Shown piece after piece: positions 61,711 through 64,000 of a stretch of DNA of 64,000 bases. Numbering within the stretch: the stretch's first letter is position 1; each line of letters begins with the position of its first letter. Under the pieces are notes generated by a model. The model ran no database searches and was not told the origin of the DNA. It worked only from the letters and a program-made list of their open reading frames with translations. A program made the translations under genes and the position numbers. The stretch is taken from positions 124,001 through 188,000 of the forward strand of contig VWVT01000011.1 of NCBI GenBank assembly GCA_008638415.1. The letters are read 5' to 3'. The DNA comes from Nocardiopsis sinuspersici (lineage in GTDB: Bacteria > Actinomycetota > Actinomycetes > Streptosporangiales > Streptosporangiaceae).

Positions 61711-63023
61711 ACCTTGGGCGCTCCGGCCCCCCGCTGGAAGAACCGGTGGGACCAGCGGCGGCTGGGCTCCTCCACCCACCGGTGCGTCGCCATGGCGAAC
61801 AGGATCGTTCCGGCCGTCACCGGCACCGCGTCCAGCCAGAACGACCCGGTGTAGATCTCCTGCCCGGTGAAGTCGCGCCACAGGTACAGCACCATGAACT
61901 GCCACAGGAACACGCCGTAGGAGATCCGGGCGAGGAACTGGCACACCCGGTGCCGCAGCAGCGCCTCCATCCACCGGCCGTCCCGCCAGGCGGCGGCCCG
62001 ACGCAGCGGAACCGGCGCCGAGGCCGGGCGCGGGGCCAGCGCGGCGGGCGCGACCAGGAAGAACGCGAATCCGATCCCGGTCAGCGAGTGCACCGCCGAC
62101 GTCCAGATGTCGCCGGAGCCGATGAACCGGCTCCCCGCGGCGTCGGTGGCGTTGAGGACGAAGAACCCGCCCGCGAGCAGCCAGCACACCCCCGGGGAGG
62201 CGGCGACGGTCCGGCAGAAACGGCGCACCGGGCCGTCCGCGCCGGGTTCGCGCCAGGCCCACTCCGAGAGCACGGCCAGCGCCATCCCGGCCGCGAACAG
62301 GCCCATCGTCCGGGGCAGCCAGGTGTGCATGTACGCGTGCGGCTCGGGATGGAACTGCGGGACCAGCGCGGCCAGGCCCAGTACCGCCATCACGGCCAGG
62401 CCGGCGAGCAGGCGTGCGCCCCTGGCGTCCACGCTTCGGCCCCGGCGCGCCCACAGGGCCAGGAGCAGGCCGAACAGCGGAAGCAGCAGGTAGAAGCTGA
62501 CCTCCACCGACAGGCTCCACATCTGGCCCAGGCCGTAGGGTCCGGTGCCGAACCACGAGGGGTCGGTGTTGAAGGGGAAGGTCAGGGTGAGGACCTCCCA
62601 CCAGTGCCTCGGTGAGTCGATCTCGTCCTCGGCGTAGACCAGCAGCGCCGCCACGGCCACCACCCAGTAGGCGGGGAGCACTCGCGCGGCACGGCGCCAC
62701 AGGTAGGGGCGGGCGCGCGGTCCGCGCACACCGTCCAGGGCGGCACGGGCCCAGGGCCGGTACAGCAGCACGCCGGAGAGGGCGAAGAACAGGGGCACGG
62801 CCAGGTCGAGGGAGGCCAGCAGCCCGCCGTACACGCCCGGGGCCAGGGCCTCGCCCGTCTCGGAGGCGACGTGGAAGACCAGGACCATGAGGGCGGCCAC
62901 GGCGCGGATGCCGTCGAGGGCCTCGTGGCGGCCGTCGACCTGGGGGAGCACCAGCCGGGGATCGGCGGCCCGGGAGGGGACGTGCACGTCGCGGTCCTCG
63001 GGCGCGGAGGAGTGGGGCGCCAT
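61707..63023 (-). CDS. Acyltransferase-3 (OafA/YrhL family)
   Basis: 438 aa from ATG 63023 (ggaagg just upstream). About ten TM helices. The first block has ALDGIRAVAALMVLVFHVAS, with the family's Arg and His. Others are PLFFALSGVLLYRPW, QMWSLSVEVSFYLLLPLFGL and ISYGVFLWQFMVLYLWRDF. These enzymes move acyl groups across the membrane onto surface glycans or lipids. It is divergent from the DUF3068 gene across a region with TNNAACNNGTTNNA boxes. Confidence 0.88.
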   Translation of the reverse strand: MAPHSSAPEDRDVHVPSRAADPRLVLPQVDGRHEALDGIRAVAALMVLVFHVASETGEALAPGVYGGLLASLDLAVPLFFALSGVLLYRPWARAALDGVRGPRARPYLWRRAARVLPAYWVVAVAALLVYAEDEIDSPRHWWEVLTLTFPFNTDPSWFGTGPYGLGQMWSLSVEVSFYLLLPLFGLLLALWARRGRSVDARGARLLAGLAVMAVLGLAALVPQFHPEPHAYMHTWLPRTMGLFAAGMALAVLSEWAWREPGADGPVRRFCRTVAASPGVCWLLAGGFFVLNATDAAGSRFIGSGDIWTSAVHSLTGIGFAFFLVAPAALAPRPASAPVPLRRAAAWRDGRWMEALLRHRVCQFLARISYGVFLWQFMVLYLWRDFTGQEIYTGSFWLDAVPVTAGTILFAMATHRWVEEPSRRWSHRFFQRGAGAPKV

Positions 63024-63047
63024 GGGCCTTCCAGAGGGAGGAGGAGC

Positions 63048-63076
63048 CAGAACGCGTTGCACTAGAACGTGTTATA
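63048..63076. promoter_or_regulatory. Tandem AACNNGTT boxes between acyltransferase and DUF3068 genes
   Basis: 63063-63076 matches TNNAACNNGTTNNA exactly; 63048-63061 matches at all but the first base. It is adjacent to gttataaaaatttc (63071-63084), an AT-rich promoter-like stretch. Probably a shared operator of divergent genes. Confidence 0.5.
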
Positions 63077-63129
63077 AAAATTTCGACACGCCCTGGTGAC
63101 GTCGTTCCCTACTGGGCAGTACTCTACCC

Positions 63130-63162
63130 GGAACTGGACCTAGTTCCACTAGACCCAGTTCC
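63130..63162. promoter_or_regulatory. Inverted repeats GGAACT/AGTTCC near the DUF3068 promoter
   Basis: GGAACT (63130-63135) with AGTTCC (63142-63147), and again CCAGTTCC at 63155-63162. About 33-65 nt upstream of ATG 63195. A possible second operator. Confidence 0.4.
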
Positions 63163-63194
63163 AGATCTGGACTCTCATACGCCCAGGAGGGCAC

Positions 63195-64000
63195 ATGCGC
63201 CGTACCGTTGCGGTCGTTCTCGTCGCGTTTGGGGTCTTCTTCCTCGCCCTTGCCCCCATGACGCGCACGTGGTTGTCGAGTTCCCTGATGAAGACCCCTC
63301 TGGACTACTACAGCCAAACGGTCCTCACCGCGGAGGGGGCCACCTACTTCAACATCGAGGACGTGGAACTCGTCGAGGACGCCGCACTGGAGGCCACCTC
63401 GACCATTCGGGCCGACGTGGCCTCCAGCACCGACGAGACGGTGGTGTGGGACCAGTTCACCTGGGTCAAGGACGCCGAGACCGGCTTCGGCATCACCTCC
63501 AGCAGCCGCCGGGCCGGGCACGACCGCGTCACCGGGGAGGCGGTCGACTGCTGCGACTCCATGGTCAACGACGAGTCCGTCGTCCAGAGCGGGCAGGCGT
63601 GGAAGTTCCCCTTCTTCACCGAGCAGCGCGACCACGACTTCTTCGAGACCACCGTCGGTGAGGTCGTCCCCATGGAGTTCCGGGGGACCGAGGAGATCGA
63701 GGGCGTCGAGACCTACGAGTTCGTCCAGGAGGTCGACGGGGCCACCATCGGCGAGCGCACCCTGCCGCGCTCGGTGGCCGGGCTGGAGGGCGAGGGCGAC
63801 GTCACCGGGGACGAGGTCTTCTCCATCACCCGCACCTACTGGATCGAGCCCGTCACCGGTTCCCCCCTCAAGATCAGCGAGGACCAGGAGCGCGTCGTCG
63901 AGGTGGACGGCGAGGAGGTGCTGACCCTGTTCGACGCCGAACTCGTCTCCAACGAGGAGTCGGTCCAGAACGCGGTCGAGAAGTCCGAGCGGGGCCGCAC
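63195..64000 (+). CDS. DUF3068 (PorA-family) protein, 3' end outside window
   Basis: 268 codons from ATG 63195 (AGGAGG 4 nt upstream), still open at the window end. N-terminal TM/signal (VAVVLVAFGVFFLALAPMTR). DUF3068 features: LMKTPLDYYSQTVLTAEG, VWDQFTWVKDAETG, VNDESVVQSGQAWKFPF and the repeated IERTxTYWIEPVTGSPLKIS-type segment. A C-terminal TM is expected beyond the window. Family members are exported membrane proteins of actinobacteria. Here the gene lies with acyltransferase, methyltransferase and GT-like genes. Confidence 0.88.
   Translation, partial: MRRTVAVVLVAFGVFFLALAPMTRTWLSSSLMKTPLDYYSQTVLTAEGATYFNIEDVELVEDAALEATSTIRADVASSTDETVVWDQFTWVKDAETGFGITSSSRRAGHDRVTGEAVDCCDSMVNDESVVQSGQAWKFPFFTEQRDHDFFETTVGEVVPMEFRGTEEIEGVETYEFVQEVDGATIGERTLPRSVAGLEGEGDVTGDEVFSITRTYWIEPVTGSPLKISEDQERVVEVDGEEVLTLFDAELVSNEESVQNAVEKSERGR

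Overview
The window is about 72% GC actinomycete DNA. It reads like a Nocardiopsis/Nocardiopsaceae-type chromosome (inference from protein style, gene order and GC; no 16S gene is present). Host genes follow conserved actinobacterial order: trmD-rplS-lepB-DUF2469-yraN-comM/yifB-dprA-(ridA)-xerC-M23-rpsB-tsf-pyrH-frr-cdsA.

This order is broken inside dprA by a roughly 20.7 kb integrated element (about 5123-25817). The left dprA piece ends at codon Pro in 5123-5125, and the missing C-terminal codons resume at 25818. Joining the flanks restores the normal DprA reading MAV-P-GPV. The element has a large serine integrase at its right end, a primase-helicase replication protein, a DUF2637 membrane protein, six HTH proteins, and accessory genes rich in small membrane-anchored proteins. 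No FtsK/TraB-like transfer ATPase or relaxase is visible, so it looks like an integrative plasmid-like or mobilizable element rather than a complete AICE. Integration swaps C-termini. The dprA 5' part takes a 22-residue tail from the element, and the integrase frame runs through attR into the DprA winged-helix tail. This gives a 771-aa integrase-DprA fusion.

Right of the element, 26.2-34.2 kb holds RidA, XerC, an M23 peptidase, the rpsB-tsf-pyrH-frr-cdsA translation/lipid cluster and a PLP aminotransferase. From 34.5 to 42.7 kb, on the minus strand, lies a complete GlgE alpha-glucan operon: glgE, treS, maltokinase and glgB. It converts trehalose to maltose, then maltose-1-phosphate, then branched alpha-glucan. 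A perfect CRP-type palindrome lies upstream of it. A class A PBP follows, then a TPP riboswitch controlling a thiamine-precursor ECF transporter (ykoE-ykoD-ykoC type), an enoyl-CoA hydratase, a Ser/Thr kinase with multiple membrane segments, etfBA, a stand-alone LigD-type polymerase domain, and an aldehyde dehydrogenase.

The last 6 kb is a surface/lipid-type locus: two methyltransferases, a polytopic membrane protein, an acyltransferase-3 and a DUF3068 protein that runs off the window. Two promoters there carry TNNAACNNGTTNNA boxes. Two copies of a 171-bp intergenic repeat (34325 and 61540), bounded by CTAG or near-CTAG and each ending on a TAG stop codon, look like a MITE. Several genes have a -10-like hexamer exactly 6 nt before the start codon, which suggests leaderless transcripts.
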